Shown: positions 1-7,008 of the stretch, piece by piece
Layout: every line of letters begins with the position of its first letter
Position numbering within the stretch: position 1 is the stretch's first letter
Source: Ekhidna sp.
Lineage (GTDB): Bacteria; Bacteroidota; Bacteroidia; Cytophagales; Cyclobacteriaceae
Direction: 5' to 3'
DNA: 7,075 nt
Assembly (NCBI GenBank): GCA_028821635.1
Contig: JAPPDO010000416.1
Coordinates: forward strand, 1 to 7,075
The notes under the pieces: generated by a model
Databases searched by the model: none
The model's input: the letters and a program-made list of their open reading frames with translations, nothing else
What the model was told of the DNA's origin: nothing
Translations under genes and position numbers: made by a program

Positions 1-55
1 CCTGTACCTCGTGCAGCTACCGGACGGTCGTTTGTTGAAGTTTGTGAGGGAGTAG
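1..55 (+). CDS. C-terminal fragment of a probable secreted protein (type IX sorting-domain tail)
   Basis: This is an open frame entering from the left edge and ending at TAG 53-55. The visible residues are LYLVQLPDGRLLKFVRE; base 1 would be the last base of a preceding codon. The pattern of an aromatic in a hydrophobic strand, a short turn containing D-G, then a strand with basic residues ending in K-F-V-R-E, resembles the last strands of the type A C-terminal sorting domain that directs Bacteroidota proteins through the type IX secretion system. Such domains typically end in GxYxVxx...G...xKxVxx. Only 17 residues are visible, so both frame and family are inferred. A competing frame starting at base 1 is also open up to TAA 64-66 but reads less like a protein terminus. 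The fragment converges on the minus-strand exporter gene. The nature of the main protein cannot be judged. Confidence 0.45.
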   Translation, partial: LYLVQLPDGRLLKFVRE

Positions 56-145
56 GAAAGGAATAACCCCTGATCGGACAACAATGACTACTGAATGCTC
101 AACAATAACCGCTGACTGGAAAGAAATAACTGCTGAATGGTTCGC
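55..145. repeat. Degenerate 21-bp tandem repeat, about four copies
   Basis: An AATAAC-like anchor occurs at 62, 83 (AATGAC), 104 and 125, exactly 21 bp apart each time. It is followed in each unit by a CTGA core (70-73, 91-94, 112-115, 133-136) and then usually by an ATGG- or CTGG-like segment. A partial fifth unit is visible on the left, where GGAAAGGAATAAC (55-67) nearly matches GGAAAGAAATAAC (118-130), three periods away. The array begins at the stop codon of the left-hand gene and fades after about 145. Units differ at several positions, so it is an old or relaxed array. The period is a multiple of three, but no convincing gene uses it. There is no dyad symmetry within the unit and no unique spacer sequence, so it is not a CRISPR. 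Confidence 0.7.
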
Positions 146-278
146 ATGGGCTTATTCCATACCCAAACCAAAATAGAACGATGGGAAACGACCCTTGGCG
201 AGGGATAGATACGTCCGAAGTGTATCAATATGCGGGAAGGCTCGTGATAAAAAGGTAAAAGGATTAAAGCGGCCAAAA
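146..278. other. Intergenic remainder between two convergent genes
   Basis: After the repeat array there are about 130 bases without a supported gene before the stop codon of the minus-strand exporter. A short dyad, CCCT and AGGG around TGGCG near 202-214, is too small and lacks a T-tract, so I do not call it a terminator. A minus-strand frame of 64 codons crosses this stretch and the repeats but has no recognisable features (see rejected items). Confidence 0.5.
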
Positions 279-2579
279 TCACTTTTCCACATACTTCATC
301 AAAACAGGCAGAACGAACAAATCTGTGGCTAAGGCTATTAGCAGAGAAAGAGAGATAAAAAGTCCCAGATAAAAAGCGGCACCAAAGCCGGAGAAAAGGA
401 AAAGCAAGAACCCCAGACTGACGACCGTTGAGGTGATTAACAATGCCCCTCCGGCATAATGAAACGTCTGATCTAATCTTTCTTTATGGGATCCCATGTT
501 TCTAAGGTAATGACTAAGTATGTGAATAGTATCATCAACGGCAATTCCAAAGACGATGGTGAAAATAATCGCCGTTGTCATGTTTAGTGAAATATTAAAC
601 CAGCCAATGATTCCGGCAGTGACGATTAAAGGAATAAGATTGGGTATTAAGCTGAGGGCTAATAATTTAAAAGACCTAAAGTAAAGTCCAAGTGTAATCC
701 CTATCACCAGGATCGCCGTCAAGAGTCCAAAAAATAAGTTTTTTGATAAAAGTTCATGACTTTTATCTATTAGGTAAGTGGTGCCTGTTATCCGATATTT
801 TATCAGGCTGGTGTCCAAATGACTGTTGAGGTAGGCGATCATTTTCTCATTTCTCTTGCCGGTTTCATGGGAGCCTAACTCGGGAAAGAAGCCGATCAAT
901 CGGGCTTTTTTAGCCCCGTCGGCAACGAGCTTATCCATTCTTTGCAGGCTTACATTGTTTTTTAATTTAATCGCAGCCCGATAGGCACTTTCGGTCTCCG
1001 GAAGTTGATAGTTCTCGTTGATTCCACCGTTGTCCACCATGTGAAAGTACCGAATAACGGATGCCGGCGATCGCACTTTTGAAATAGGATATTCATGGGT
1101 CAGATAGTTATCAATTTTGACAATCTCCCCCATTACCCTTCTGTCCCAAATCGAATAAGAGGTATCCCCCACTTCTATACTAATTTCGTAAGGTTTAGCA
1201 CCTCCCAGAAAAGTGTCGGCAAAATCGAAATCTTTCCTTACCTCATTATTTTTTGGTAAATCTCCCAGCAGATAAGCATCGACTTTTAGTTTAAAAATTC
1301 CCGGAACGCTAAGCATTAACACCAGCCCTGCTGCCATCAGAAGCTGCTTCTTGTAGCGTGTAACAAACGCTGAGAGTTTAGGCGGAATGGAGAACCTTAC
1401 TTCTTTCGTATGATGAATAAACGGCATAAAAAGCAGCCCTAGAGTGAATGTGATGATAAAGGCAATCAGAATTCCCAGTGCAGCAAAAAGCCCTAATACC
1501 TGAACAGGCTCCGTATTTATCCACAGCAGACTGAGGAAGCCAACCGCAGTGGTTAATGAGGTAAGCAGCGTAGGAACCCAGACGATTTTAATAACTTTTT
1601 TACACAGCCCGCCCTGACGAGCATCAGAGACTTTAGAAAATGCACTTATTAAATGAACGGCATCTGACATCGAAACAAAAAACAGGATAGGAGGCAAAAG
1701 GGAACTTAAAAGATTGATTTTCACTCCTAACAATGCCATCGCTCCGAAAGTCCATGTGATAACCAGAAGGCTGATAAAAAAGGGGAGGGCGGCCGATCTG
1801 TAATCTCTGAAAATGAAGAACAAAAGAACATAGCTTAGCAGCAGACATCCTGCTAAGTAGTTGCTGAAGTCTGTCCTGATGAGTTCTGTGAAGGTTTGGG
1901 CTGCGCTTAATTTACCCACCAGCCGTATGTTATGAATCCCGTTTTTAGCAGCGTTCTCCCTAATTGACTGAAGAAGCCGTTCTCCGCTCTCCGGGTCATT
2001 AAAATGACTGTGAGTGAGATAAATACTTAACGATTTTGCATCTTCACTGAAAGCTGATTTATAAAGAGCATTGCCGAAAATCCGAATGCTATCCTGCTTG
2101 AACTTATCGGGATTCTTTGAATGTATTAAAGGAAAAGCAATGAGTCCGATGGGTGATTTTATGACATGCTGCAATGAAAGAGGGGAGTACACGCAAATGA
2201 CATCCTGAATGTTATCCAGACTTGCTTCAAAAGCAACTGCATCAGACAGAAAATGAGCTTCAAATACACCGGACTCATTCTCCAGGATAATATGAAGAAA
2301 GTCATTGTCATAACCAAACGTTTCTACATGCTTTTTGTAGAGTAAGCTCTCCGGATGATTTTTAGGGAAGAACTTCTCGAGTTCAAAATCAAATTCAAGC
2401 GTTGCTAAATTCAGCCCGAAAAAGAGGGTTAAAGCCAATAGAGCAAAAATGAGAGCGGCCCTACCTGTCTTGGTTAGTGACCATTCAATATATTTGTCAA
2501 TTCGTGAGTTCAGACCTACTGTTAATTTTATTGCCAAGCTAAGAATATAATGCAACAATACCGCAGTCTCATGCAGCAT
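279..2579 (-). CDS. RND superfamily (MMPL-type) exporter, inner membrane
   Basis: This 766-residue protein has the duplicated plan of MMPL/SSD-type RND exporters, which are proton-driven transporters of lipids or other hydrophobic molecules in the inner membrane. TM1 lies at about 41-60, followed by a first periplasmic domain (about 62-235) and a block of five helices (about 238-390). TM7 is at about 411-428, the second periplasmic domain runs to about 610, and the last five helices span about 614-762. The family's charged TM4 and TM10 motifs are both present: [12 protein letters not shown] at 303-314 and [16 protein letters not shown] at 678-693, with Asp and His at matching positions. The length is complete for the subfamily. 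No adaptor or outer membrane partner sits in the same transcription unit, consistent with MMPL proteins working alone. The substrate cannot be told from sequence. The start is uncertain: the only ATG (2577-2579) lies inside thyA on the other strand. The N-terminal family-like part begins only around residue 24 ([10 protein letters not shown]), so a TTG start at 2535-2537 is possible. Confidence 0.88.
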   Translation of the reverse strand: MLHETAVLLHYILSLAIKLTVGLNSRIDKYIEWSLTKTGRAALIFALLALTLFFGLNLATLEFDFELEKFFPKNHPESLLYKKHVETFGYDNDFLHIILENESGVFEAHFLSDAVAFEASLDNIQDVICVYSPLSLQHVIKSPIGLIAFPLIHSKNPDKFKQDSIRIFGNALYKSAFSEDAKSLSIYLTHSHFNDPESGERLLQSIRENAAKNGIHNIRLVGKLSAAQTFTELIRTDFSNYLAGCLLLSYVLLFFIFRDYRSAALPFFISLLVITWTFGAMALLGVKINLLSSLLPPILFFVSMSDAVHLISAFSKVSDARQGGLCKKVIKIVWVPTLLTSLTTAVGFLSLLWINTEPVQVLGLFAALGILIAFIITFTLGLLFMPFIHHTKEVRFSIPPKLSAFVTRYKKQLLMAAGLVLMLSVPGIFKLKVDAYLLGDLPKNNEVRKDFDFADTFLGGAKPYEISIEVGDTSYSIWDRRVMGEIVKIDNYLTHEYPISKVRSPASVIRYFHMVDNGGINENYQLPETESAYRAAIKLKNNVSLQRMDKLVADGAKKARLIGFFPELGSHETGKRNEKMIAYLNSHLDTSLIKYRITGTTYLIDKSHELLSKNLFFGLLTAILVIGITLGLYFRSFKLLALSLIPNLIPLIVTAGIIGWFNISLNMTTAIIFTIVFGIAVDDTIHILSHYLRNMGSHKERLDQTFHYAGGALLITSTVVSLGFLLFLFSGFGAAFYLGLFISLSLLIALATDLFVLPVLMKYVEK

Positions 2580-3344
2580 ATCCTTGATAATGGTATCGAA
2601 AAGCGAGATAGAACAGGTATAGGAACAAAGAGCATTTTTGGCTGGCAGATGAGGTTTGATTTAGGTAAAGGATTTCCATGTGTCACAACAAAAAAACTTC
2701 ATTTAAGGTCAATAATTTACGAGTTGCTCTGGTTTTTGAGGGGGGATCAAAATATCCGATACCTGAAAGAAAACGGTGTGTCCATCTGGGATGAATGGGC
2801 AGATGAAGATGGGAACCTAGGGCCGGTTTATGGTGTGCAGTGGCGCAGTTGGAAAACGGCAGACGGGCATCAGATTGATCAAATAAAAAAATTAATGGAC
2901 GGAATCAAAAATAATCCGGACAGCAGAAGACATCTCGTGAGTGCATGGAATGTCGCCGATGTGGAGAATATGGCTCTGCCGCCCTGCCATACGCTCTTTC
3001 AATTTTACGTCGCTAACGGGCGTTTGAGCTGCCAGCTATATCAGCGGAGTGCAGATGTTTTTCTTGGAGTTCCATTCAATATTGCTTCTTATGCTTTATT
3101 CACGATGATGACGGCACAAGTCTGTAATCTCAAACCAGGGGATTTTATACATACCTTCGGAGATGCTCATTTGTACATGAATCATATAGAACAGGCTCAG
3201 CTTCAGTTGGCAAGAACCCCTCGTGATTTACCTGAAATGAGGATTAATGCGGAGGTAAAAGATATTTTTGAGTTCCAATTTGAAGATTTTGAACTAATCA
3301 ATTATGACCCGTATCCTCACATAAAAGCCGCAGTAGCGGTGTAA
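2550..3344 (+). CDS. thyA: Thymidylate synthase
   Basis: ThyA converts dUMP and 5,10-methylene-tetrahydrofolate into dTMP and dihydrofolate, the de novo source of thymidylate in the cytosol. The product is 264 residues, the same length as the E. coli enzyme, and the known catalytic positions line up without gaps. Phosphate-binding Arg21 is in RTG, Glu58 and Trp80/Trp83 are present, Arg126-Arg127 are in [10 protein letters not shown], nucleophile Cys146 is in [10 protein letters not shown], and Ser167 and Asp169 are in [13 protein letters not shown] with Asn177. His207 and Tyr209 are in HLY. The C-terminus [13 protein letters not shown] matches the flexible tail that closes over the site. The ATG at 2550 gives the family-typical opening [12 protein letters not shown]; no clear Shine-Dalgarno precedes it, as is usual in Bacteroidota. 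It diverges from the exporter gene and is followed by sdaAB on the same strand. A dihydrofolate reductase gene, a frequent neighbour, is not seen. No anomaly in the protein itself. Confidence 0.98.
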   Translation: MQQYRSLMQHILDNGIEKRDRTGIGTKSIFGWQMRFDLGKGFPCVTTKKLHLRSIIYELLWFLRGDQNIRYLKENGVSIWDEWADEDGNLGPVYGVQWRSWKTADGHQIDQIKKLMDGIKNNPDSRRHLVSAWNVADVENMALPPCHTLFQFYVANGRLSCQLYQRSADVFLGVPFNIASYALFTMMTAQVCNLKPGDFIHTFGDAHLYMNHIEQAQLQLARTPRDLPEMRINAEVKDIFEFQFEDFELINYDPYPHIKAAVAV

Positions 3345-3353
3345 CTTTTTTTT
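3327..3353 (+). terminator. Weak terminator-like hairpin at the end of thyA
   Basis: GCCGC (3327-3331) can pair with GCGGT (3336-3340) around the AGTA loop, with the outer pair a G-T wobble. A run of eight T follows at 3346-3353. The hairpin overlaps the last codons of thyA. The stem is short and five bases (GTAAC) separate it from the T-run, so termination would be inefficient at best. It may allow partial read-through from thyA into sdaAB. This is inferred from sequence only. Confidence 0.3.
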
Positions 3354-3390
3354 GTGGGGGAATTTCATTTAAAATAAATAAACATGAATC

Positions 3391-4068
3391 ATGGCTGAAA
3401 GTAGCGGTGTTTTTGATATGATAGGCCCTGTTATGATAGGCCCCTCCAGTTCTCATACAGCTGGAGTCGTGCGTATTGGGAGAGTGGTACACAAAATATT
3501 GGGTGATGTACCTGAGCATGCGGATATTGTTTTTTATAATTCCTTTGCCAGAACCTACGAAGGGCACGGAAGTGATAGAGCCATACTAGCCGGCTTAATG
3601 GACTACAAAACAGACGATACCCGAATAAAAAATGCCTTGAACCTGACAAAGTCCGTTGGACTGTCATACCGGTTCCGGTCAATAGGCAGTGCCTCCACTC
3701 TTCATCCTAACTCGGTCAGAGTGAACGCAGTAAAAGGAACTAATAAAATTGAACTATTGGGAGAAAGTCGGGGTGGCGGCGTTATCAGAATAAAGGAAGT
3801 CAATGGATTTGATGCTAACTTCACTGCCAGTCTTCACACGTTGATAATTGAGGCGGATGACGTGAATGGCAGCATTGCCTTTTTTACGGAGGTGCTCTCA
3901 CAAGAAGATTGTAATATTGCAACGATGACTGTATCCCGAAAGGCAAAGAACGATCTGGCTTGTTTAATATTAGAGATGGATTCAGGCATAGATGAGATAA
4001 CCTTAAAATATCTCGGAAAAAGAAGGTGGGTTCATAAAGTCAATTATATCCCGAATATTGATAAATAA
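3391..4068 (+). CDS. sdaAB: L-serine dehydratase, iron-sulfur type, beta subunit
   Basis: This is the beta subunit of the two-part L-serine ammonia-lyase, which turns L-serine into pyruvate and ammonium in the cytosol. The 225 residues fit the family. Signature segments are IGPSSSHTAG (16-25), TYEGHGSDRAILAG (55-68), HPNSVR (105-110) and GESRGGGVIRI (124-134). From about 147 to 220 there is an ACT-type regulatory domain (LIIEADDVNGSIAFFTEVLS and onward), a fold that usually senses an amino acid. The [4Fe-4S] cluster and catalytic cysteines belong to the alpha subunit, which is not encoded here, so this protein is not expected to be active without a gene elsewhere. The ATG at 3391 is chosen because the family motif begins shortly after it; another ATG at 3384 is out of frame and stops after four codons. 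The gene ends 1 bp before the TolC-family gene, implying joint transcription and probably translational coupling. Confidence 0.95.
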   Translation: MAESSGVFDMIGPVMIGPSSSHTAGVVRIGRVVHKILGDVPEHADIVFYNSFARTYEGHGSDRAILAGLMDYKTDDTRIKNALNLTKSVGLSYRFRSIGSASTLHPNSVRVNAVKGTNKIELLGESRGGGVIRIKEVNGFDANFTASLHTLIIEADDVNGSIAFFTEVLSQEDCNIATMTVSRKAKNDLACLILEMDSGIDEITLKYLGKRRWVHKVNYIPNIDK

Positions 4069-4069
4069 T

Positions 4070-5506
4070 ATGAAAAACCTGTTAATCATTACCCTGATAA
4101 TCAAAGGGTTACATCTGCAGGCGCAGGAAGGAAAAGTGCTCACCCTGCAAGAATGTGTTGAAATTGCCATAGAGAACAACCTTAATGTTCAAAGAAGCGA
4201 GCTTAACCTTAAAACGGCCGAGATAAACCTGATGCAGGCCAATGCGCAGCGTTACCCGACGCTTAATGCAAACGGCAGCTATGGGTTTAACTGGGGCCGA
4301 AGCATTGATCCCAACTCCAACCTTTTCGTAAATCAAAGAATAAACACCGCAGTGTTGGGAGCAAACGGGAGAATGCCTCTTATTCAGGGGTTGCGGGTCA
4401 GTAATGGGATAAAGCAGTCAAAAACAGACCTCTTAGCAGGTGACTTTGACCTTCAAAGAGCTAAAAATGATATTTCCATCCGCATTGCCTCTCTCTTCTT
4501 AACGGTTATTCTCAACAAAGAATTGCTGGAGACTGCAAAATTTCAATTAGAATCCGGTAAACAGCAATTAGGTCAAACCAAAAAATTAGTGGCTTCCGGA
4601 GCCCTGCCGCTTGCTAATGAATTACAGTTGGAAAGTCAGGTAGCAACCGGTGAAGTTACTTTAACTAACAATCAAAACAGTCTTGATTTATCATTACTTG
4701 ATCTGAAGCAAGCTCTGCTTCTGCCGCCCGGTGTTGAAATTGACGTAGTTGTTCCCGAAATCAGTGATTTCTCTACGGAGGTTGAGGGCATCAATTCACA
4801 AGAAGTTTACGAGTACGCCCTTTCCAATCAACCTGAAATTAAGGCTGCAGATGCAAGAGTCAAAAGCTCAAACCTTGCACTGGAGGCTGCAAGAGGGGCT
4901 TTATTCCCTTCGCTAAACCTTAACGGAAATATCAATACCAATTATTCTAATGCAGTAGACCAAATTTTCATTCCCAACGGTGGAGACCCAACAACCCGCC
5001 TTGTTCCAACTAATTTTGAGACATCCAACGGAACGGCAATCGTTCAAAGAGTTGAAGTGCCAAGCGGGGAAATTGAGGATTATAAAGTCAGAGACCAATG
5101 GAATGATAACCTCAGATATTCCGTCTCGCTAGGTTTATTTATTCCCATAATTAACGGATTCAGTAACAGGGCAGCAATGCAACGAGCGAAAATCAATGTT
5201 CAGCAGGCTGAGTTAAATGCCCGGGAAGAGAAGAACGTTCTTTATCAAACAGTTGAAAATGCTTACAGAAATGCACTGGCTGCCAGTCGTACTTACTTCG
5301 CTTCGGAAAAGCAGGTAGCGGCACTCAGGGAGACTTATCGGGCGTTGGAGAATCAATATAATAATGGAGCAGCTAATTTTACGGATTATCAGGTTGCAGG
5401 AAATAATCTCTTTCAGGCTCAATCAGATTTATCAAGGGCCAAGTATGACTTCATATTCAGAAAAAAAATTCTTGACTTTTATTTAGGTAAACCGTTATCG
5501 TTCTAA
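4070..5506 (+). CDS. TolC-family outer membrane efflux channel
   Basis: This is the outer membrane exit duct of a tripartite pump or type I secretion system. With the ATG at 4070 the protein has 478 residues and a clean signal peptide: MKN, a hydrophobic run, then LQA before QEG, so cleavage is likely after residue 18. A TTG at 4058, inside sdaAB, would add four residues (MINN) and spoil the signal peptide; I prefer the ATG, which starts 1 bp after the sdaAB stop. Two OEP repeats are visible. The first spans about 25-219, opening LTLQECVEIAIENNLNVQ with YPTLNANGSYG. The second spans about 245-475, with LFPSLNLNGNINTNYS and the long helix ending YNNGAANFTDYQVAGNNL. The segment at about 290-345 is rich in polar residues and probably forms an extracellular loop of the barrel. 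The adaptor gene follows 25 bp later. The substrate is not evident. Confidence 0.95.
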   Translation: MKNLLIITLIIKGLHLQAQEGKVLTLQECVEIAIENNLNVQRSELNLKTAEINLMQANAQRYPTLNANGSYGFNWGRSIDPNSNLFVNQRINTAVLGANGRMPLIQGLRVSNGIKQSKTDLLAGDFDLQRAKNDISIRIASLFLTVILNKELLETAKFQLESGKQQLGQTKKLVASGALPLANELQLESQVATGEVTLTNNQNSLDLSLLDLKQALLLPPGVEIDVVVPEISDFSTEVEGINSQEVYEYALSNQPEIKAADARVKSSNLALEAARGALFPSLNLNGNINTNYSNAVDQIFIPNGGDPTTRLVPTNFETSNGTAIVQRVEVPSGEIEDYKVRDQWNDNLRYSVSLGLFIPIINGFSNRAAMQRAKINVQQAELNAREEKNVLYQTVENAYRNALAASRTYFASEKQVAALRETYRALENQYNNGAANFTDYQVAGNNLFQAQSDLSRAKYDFIFRKKILDFYLGKPLSF

Positions 5507-5531
5507 ATATTACATTAACCAATTATTAAAA

Positions 5532-6857
5532 GTGGCGAAAAAGAAAAAATCAGGTAATCGTATATTATACATTTTGGCAGGCTTGGTAGTCGTGCTGATA
5601 CTATTTGCAGTTATCGGTAAATCTACAGGTATCGTTGGCAAGGAGAAGAAGATCAAAGTAGAACTCGCTAAAGCTGAAAAGAAAACCATTATCGAAAAAG
5701 TGAGTGCTTCGGGACAAGTTCAGCCTGTGGTTGAAGTACAACTAAGTCCGGAGGTCTCGGGAGAGATCATTGAGTTAAAGGTGCAGGAGGGAGACTCGGT
5801 AAATAAAGGGAAAGAATTACTTAGAATCAGGCCGGACAACTTTAAGTCGGCACTGGATCAGGCAAAGGCTGGTTTAAATCAACAAAAGGCGGCATTTGCA
5901 CAAGCCAAAGCGGGCCGCGCACGTGCAAAGGCTAACCTGACAAGATCAGAACAGGACTTCCTGCGGCAGCAAAAACTATTTAATGAAAAGGTAATCTCGG
6001 AAGCTGACTTCCAGTTGGCACAAGCAAACTATCAAATCGCTGAGCAGGATTATGAATCAGCAAAAGAGAGCGTAAACGCCGCCAATTACAGTCTGAAAAG
6101 TGCAGAAGCAAGAGTAGCAGATGCCCGTGAAAACCTTCGGCTGACAAGTTTAACAGCCCCAATGAGTGGAATAGTTTCTAAACTTTCCGTTGAGCTGGGA
6201 GAGACCGTTTTGGGTACTTCGCAATTTCAGGGAACCGAAGTGATGCGTATTGCTGACCTGTCCAAAATGGAAGTGAAAGTAAACGTAAACGAAAATGATA
6301 TTATAAAAATTAGCGTTGGAGATACATCCATTATTGATGTGGATTCTTACGCATACCTTGATAAGACATTCAAAGGAGTAGTGACCAATATAGCCAATAC
6401 TGCGAACGATAAGATTTCTCCGGATGCAGTCACGGAATTTGAAGTGAGGATTCAAATTTTAAATAATTCTTACCGGAATTTAATTAAAGAAGAAGGGCTG
6501 AAGTATCCCTTTAGGCCCGGCATGACGGCAAGTGTAGATATTATCACTGAAGTAAGGAATAATACGCTGACCGTTCCACTGGCTGCGGTTACTACTAGAG
6601 GCGGCGGGAAAAGGAGAGAGAATGATGCCGAAAGCCTGAATAATGAAGATTTGAAGGAAGTGGTATTCGTCATGGAAGAAGGGAAAGCCGTCCAAAAGGA
6701 GGTGACAACGGGAATAAGTGACTTTGAAGCAATCGAAATATTGACAGGTATAGAAGAAGGAACGGAAATAGTCTCCGGCCCCTTCCTGATGGTATCCAAG
6801 AAGCTCAAAGATGGTGACAATATTGAATCAACGAATGAAAAAGAAAAGGTTGAGTAA
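5532..6857 (+). CDS. Periplasmic adaptor (membrane fusion) protein, HlyD/MacA type
   Basis: This adaptor links an inner-membrane pump to the TolC channel. Its 441 residues start with a basic stretch (MAKKKKSGNR) and one membrane anchor at about 11-28. It then shows the first half of a lipoyl-like domain (about 60-101, GEIIELKVQEGDSVNKG), a long Ala/Gln/Lys/Glu-rich coiled-coil hairpin (about 102-203), the second lipoyl half (LTAPMSGIVSKLSVELGETV, about 207-226), a beta-barrel domain (about 245-340, ending FRPGMTASVDI) and a membrane-proximal domain (about 345-430). The layout is closest to MacA-type adaptors, which usually serve MacB-like ABC transporters, but RND-associated adaptors look similar. 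The start is a GTG at 5532; no ATG lies nearby in frame, and the basic segment plus anchor supports it. The Lys/Glu-rich C-terminal tail (about 425-441) is low complexity. No ABC or RND pump gene follows within the remaining 218 bases. Confidence 0.94.
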   Translation: MAKKKKSGNRILYILAGLVVVLILFAVIGKSTGIVGKEKKIKVELAKAEKKTIIEKVSASGQVQPVVEVQLSPEVSGEIIELKVQEGDSVNKGKELLRIRPDNFKSALDQAKAGLNQQKAAFAQAKAGRARAKANLTRSEQDFLRQQKLFNEKVISEADFQLAQANYQIAEQDYESAKESVNAANYSLKSAEARVADARENLRLTSLTAPMSGIVSKLSVELGETVLGTSQFQGTEVMRIADLSKMEVKVNVNENDIIKISVGDTSIIDVDSYAYLDKTFKGVVTNIANTANDKISPDAVTEFEVRIQILNNSYRNLIKEEGLKYPFRPGMTASVDIITEVRNNTLTVPLAAVTTRGGGKRRENDAESLNNEDLKEVVFVMEEGKAVQKEVTTGISDFEAIEILTGIEEGTEIVSGPFLMVSKKLKDGDNIESTNEKEKVE

Positions 6858-6948
6858 GTAAATAAGTTCAAATTTCTTAAACTATTTTTTGGATTTATGA
6901 AAATAACAAAGAAACTTTGCGATGCATGATTTTAATATTTAAAAATAG

Positions 6949-6973
6949 ATGAGAGTCCCTTCATATTTTTTTT
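6949..6973 (+). terminator. Weak terminator-like element downstream of the adaptor gene
   Basis: ATGAG (6949-6953) can pair with TTCAT (6960-6964), including one G-T wobble, around a six-base loop. It is followed almost directly by eight T at 6966-6973. The stem is short and AT-rich, so it may be chance in an AT-rich region. Its position about 90 bases after the adaptor stop would suit the end of the sdaAB-TolC-adaptor transcript. Confidence 0.25.
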
Positions 6974-7008
6974 GAATTTTTCATTTTTAAATTATCATCT
7001 TACCTTTG
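6971..7008 (+). promoter_or_regulatory. Candidate Bacteroidota-type promoter reading out of the window
   Basis: TACCTTTG at 7001-7008 matches the TAnnTTTG consensus for the -7 element used by the Bacteroidota primary sigma factor. A TTTG at 6971-6974 could serve as the -33 element, but the 26-bp spacer is longer than the usual 19-21 bp, so the -33 assignment is doubtful. A start of transcription would fall at about 7013-7016, giving a leader that continues past the right edge. It suggests that the next gene, if on the plus strand, has its own promoter. Confidence 0.4.

Noticed and set aside
55..145. Possible CRISPR array
   Set aside because: The units are contiguous without unique spacers, are degenerate, lack dyad symmetry, and there are no cas genes in the window.
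84..176. Short plus-strand frame from ATG at 84 reading seven-residue repeats
   Set aside because: About 30 codons with no start signal and no recognisable continuation; the seven-residue period simply follows from the 21-bp DNA repeat.
88..282. A 64-codon minus-strand frame that starts with GTG overlapping the exporter stop (GTGA) and runs through the repeat array
   Set aside because: The GTGA overlap resembles operon coupling, but the product has no family resemblance, an atypical composition rich in Ile, Leu, Arg and Ser, and its second half is built from the degenerate repeat. Most likely a chance frame; conservation in relatives would change this.
3298..3682. Minus-strand open frames across the thyA-sdaAB junction
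   Set aside because: They overlap the well-supported thyA and sdaAB genes antisense, have no family-like features, and are shadows of the real coding frames.
5461..5468. Run of eight A near the end of the TolC-family gene, possible frameshift site
   Set aside because: The frame continues intact through the run to a normal family C-terminus (ILDFYLGKPL), so nothing suggests a programmed or accidental shift.
6470..6871. 133-codon minus-strand frame opposite the adaptor's 3' end
   Set aside because: Its Ser/Phe/Leu-rich sequence is what the complement of a Lys/Glu-rich coding region gives; the plus-strand adaptor explains this stretch fully.
6907..6919. CAAAG-AAA-CTTTG hairpin
   Set aside because: Five weak pairs with a three-base loop and no T-tract; expected by chance in AT-rich DNA.
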